Source: Mesodorylaimus sp. YZB2_4
Lineage: Eukaryota; Nematoda; Enoplea; Dorylaimida; Dorylaimidae
Assembly (NCBI GenBank): GCA_030248295.1
Contig: JASANH010000702.1
Location: 62,001 to 126,000 of the forward strand
Reading direction: 5' to 3'
Length of the DNA stretch: 64,000 bases
The translations under genes were made by a program, and so were the position numbers. The notes below the pieces were generated by a model. It saw only the letters and a list, made by a program, of their open reading frames with translations. It did no database searches and was not told the DNA's origin. How positions within the stretch are numbered: the first letter of the stretch is position 1; each line of letters begins with the position of its first letter. Positions 63,755 to 64,000 of this stretch are shown here, one piece after another.

Positions 63755-64000
63755 TGTAGCGAGATAAGCGTTGTGGAAGCGTTTAGCAGCAGAGAGAATG
63801 ATCGAACCGACTGCTCTGGTCGGCCGACGACGAGAGACTGAGTATAGACAAACTTCGTTACACTGTCTTTACGGACAAAGGTAAGCAGGCGACCTCTCTG
63901 GTCGGAGACAGAACGAAGAATGAGCCACAGGAGAGCGAACTAGGCATAAAAGAGGGAAAGAGTCAAATCGTAAAGTCAAGGATCGACGATGCTTCTCCTA
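63755..64000 (-). repeat. 5' LTR of BEL/Pao B, cut by the window end
   Basis: It begins TGTAGCGAGATAAGCG and matches the left LTR with only a few differences over 245 bases (for example CTTTACGG versus CTTTATGG), so the insertion is comparatively young. Confidence 0.9.

Larger units (their letters stand above)
59984..64000 (-). mobile_element. BEL/Pao retrotransposon copy B, internally deleted, open at window end
   Basis: On the minus strand the order is 5' LTR (63755 to beyond 64000), PBS, one long ORF, 3' LTR (60037 to at least 60600). The ORF joins gag-protease to the end of the RNase H region and a decayed integrase N-terminus: RT and most of RNase H are deleted. The TGTAGCGAGATAAGCG edge is duplicated at the left (59984-60036 and 60037 onward). 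The copy could only move with help. Confidence 0.9.

Noticed and set aside
1-64000. CRISPR arrays, bacterial operons, riboswitches
   Set aside because: Nothing of the kind is present; spliced gene structure and retroelements show eukaryotic DNA.

Overview
The window is animal nuclear DNA, dense in transposons and poor in host genes. Every long open frame belongs to an LTR retrotransposon (Ty3/gypsy or BEL/Pao). The one host-type gene is a spliced C-type lectin with GT-AG introns. Poly-G/C tracts, minisatellites, tRNA-like pieces and many 3' LINE stubs fit a small invertebrate genome. I cannot name the phylum from sequence alone.

Layout. 1-1507 is flank with a diverged tandem duplication. 1508-14133 is a nearly complete Ty3/gypsy element on the minus strand, with paired 392-393 bp LTRs, a GTAG target duplication, PBS and polypurine tract. 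It carries gag, protease, RT/RNase H and integrase, and the integrase ends in a PWWP chromatin-reader domain. A third ORF downstream of pol is split by an 836 bp LINE with its own ATATCC target duplication. 15590-16890 holds a decayed ORF that reads from a tyrosine-recombinase C-terminus through poly-Q into a SET methyltransferase domain. 17.2-21.0 kb is minisatellite, dispersed repeats and a LINE stub. 21.7-27.2 kb holds 155 bp inverted repeats around the lectin gene and a truncated Ty3/gypsy gag, then integrase scraps and a lectin pseudogene. 27-30.5 kb is more relics (gypsy, LINE RT, a DDE-transposase-like scrap) and inverted (CCGAA)n-type arrays. 31.4-34.76 kb is BEL/Pao copy A, which runs directly into a second decayed SET domain (34.75-35.29 kb).

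36.7-37.4 kb is a gag piece related to the PWWP gypsy element. 37.4-43.6 kb is a second gypsy lineage (minus) with several breaks. 44.8-50.2 kb holds a LINE stub, a protease relic of the second gypsy lineage, minisatellites, a dispersed repeat and a foldback element. 51.4-54.4 kb carries two inverted copies of another dispersed repeat. 53.5-58.9 kb is BEL/Pao copy C, badly decayed. 59.98-64.0 kb is BEL/Pao copy B (minus), which lacks RT/RNase H but keeps a single 1,051-codon frame; it runs off the window end.

The two observations most worth pursuing are the gypsy integrase-PWWP fusion, which suggests direct reading of methylated histone H3 for target choice, and the tyrosine-recombinase/SET arrangement, with a second SET copy elsewhere, which hints at a mobile family carrying a lysine methyltransferase-like domain.
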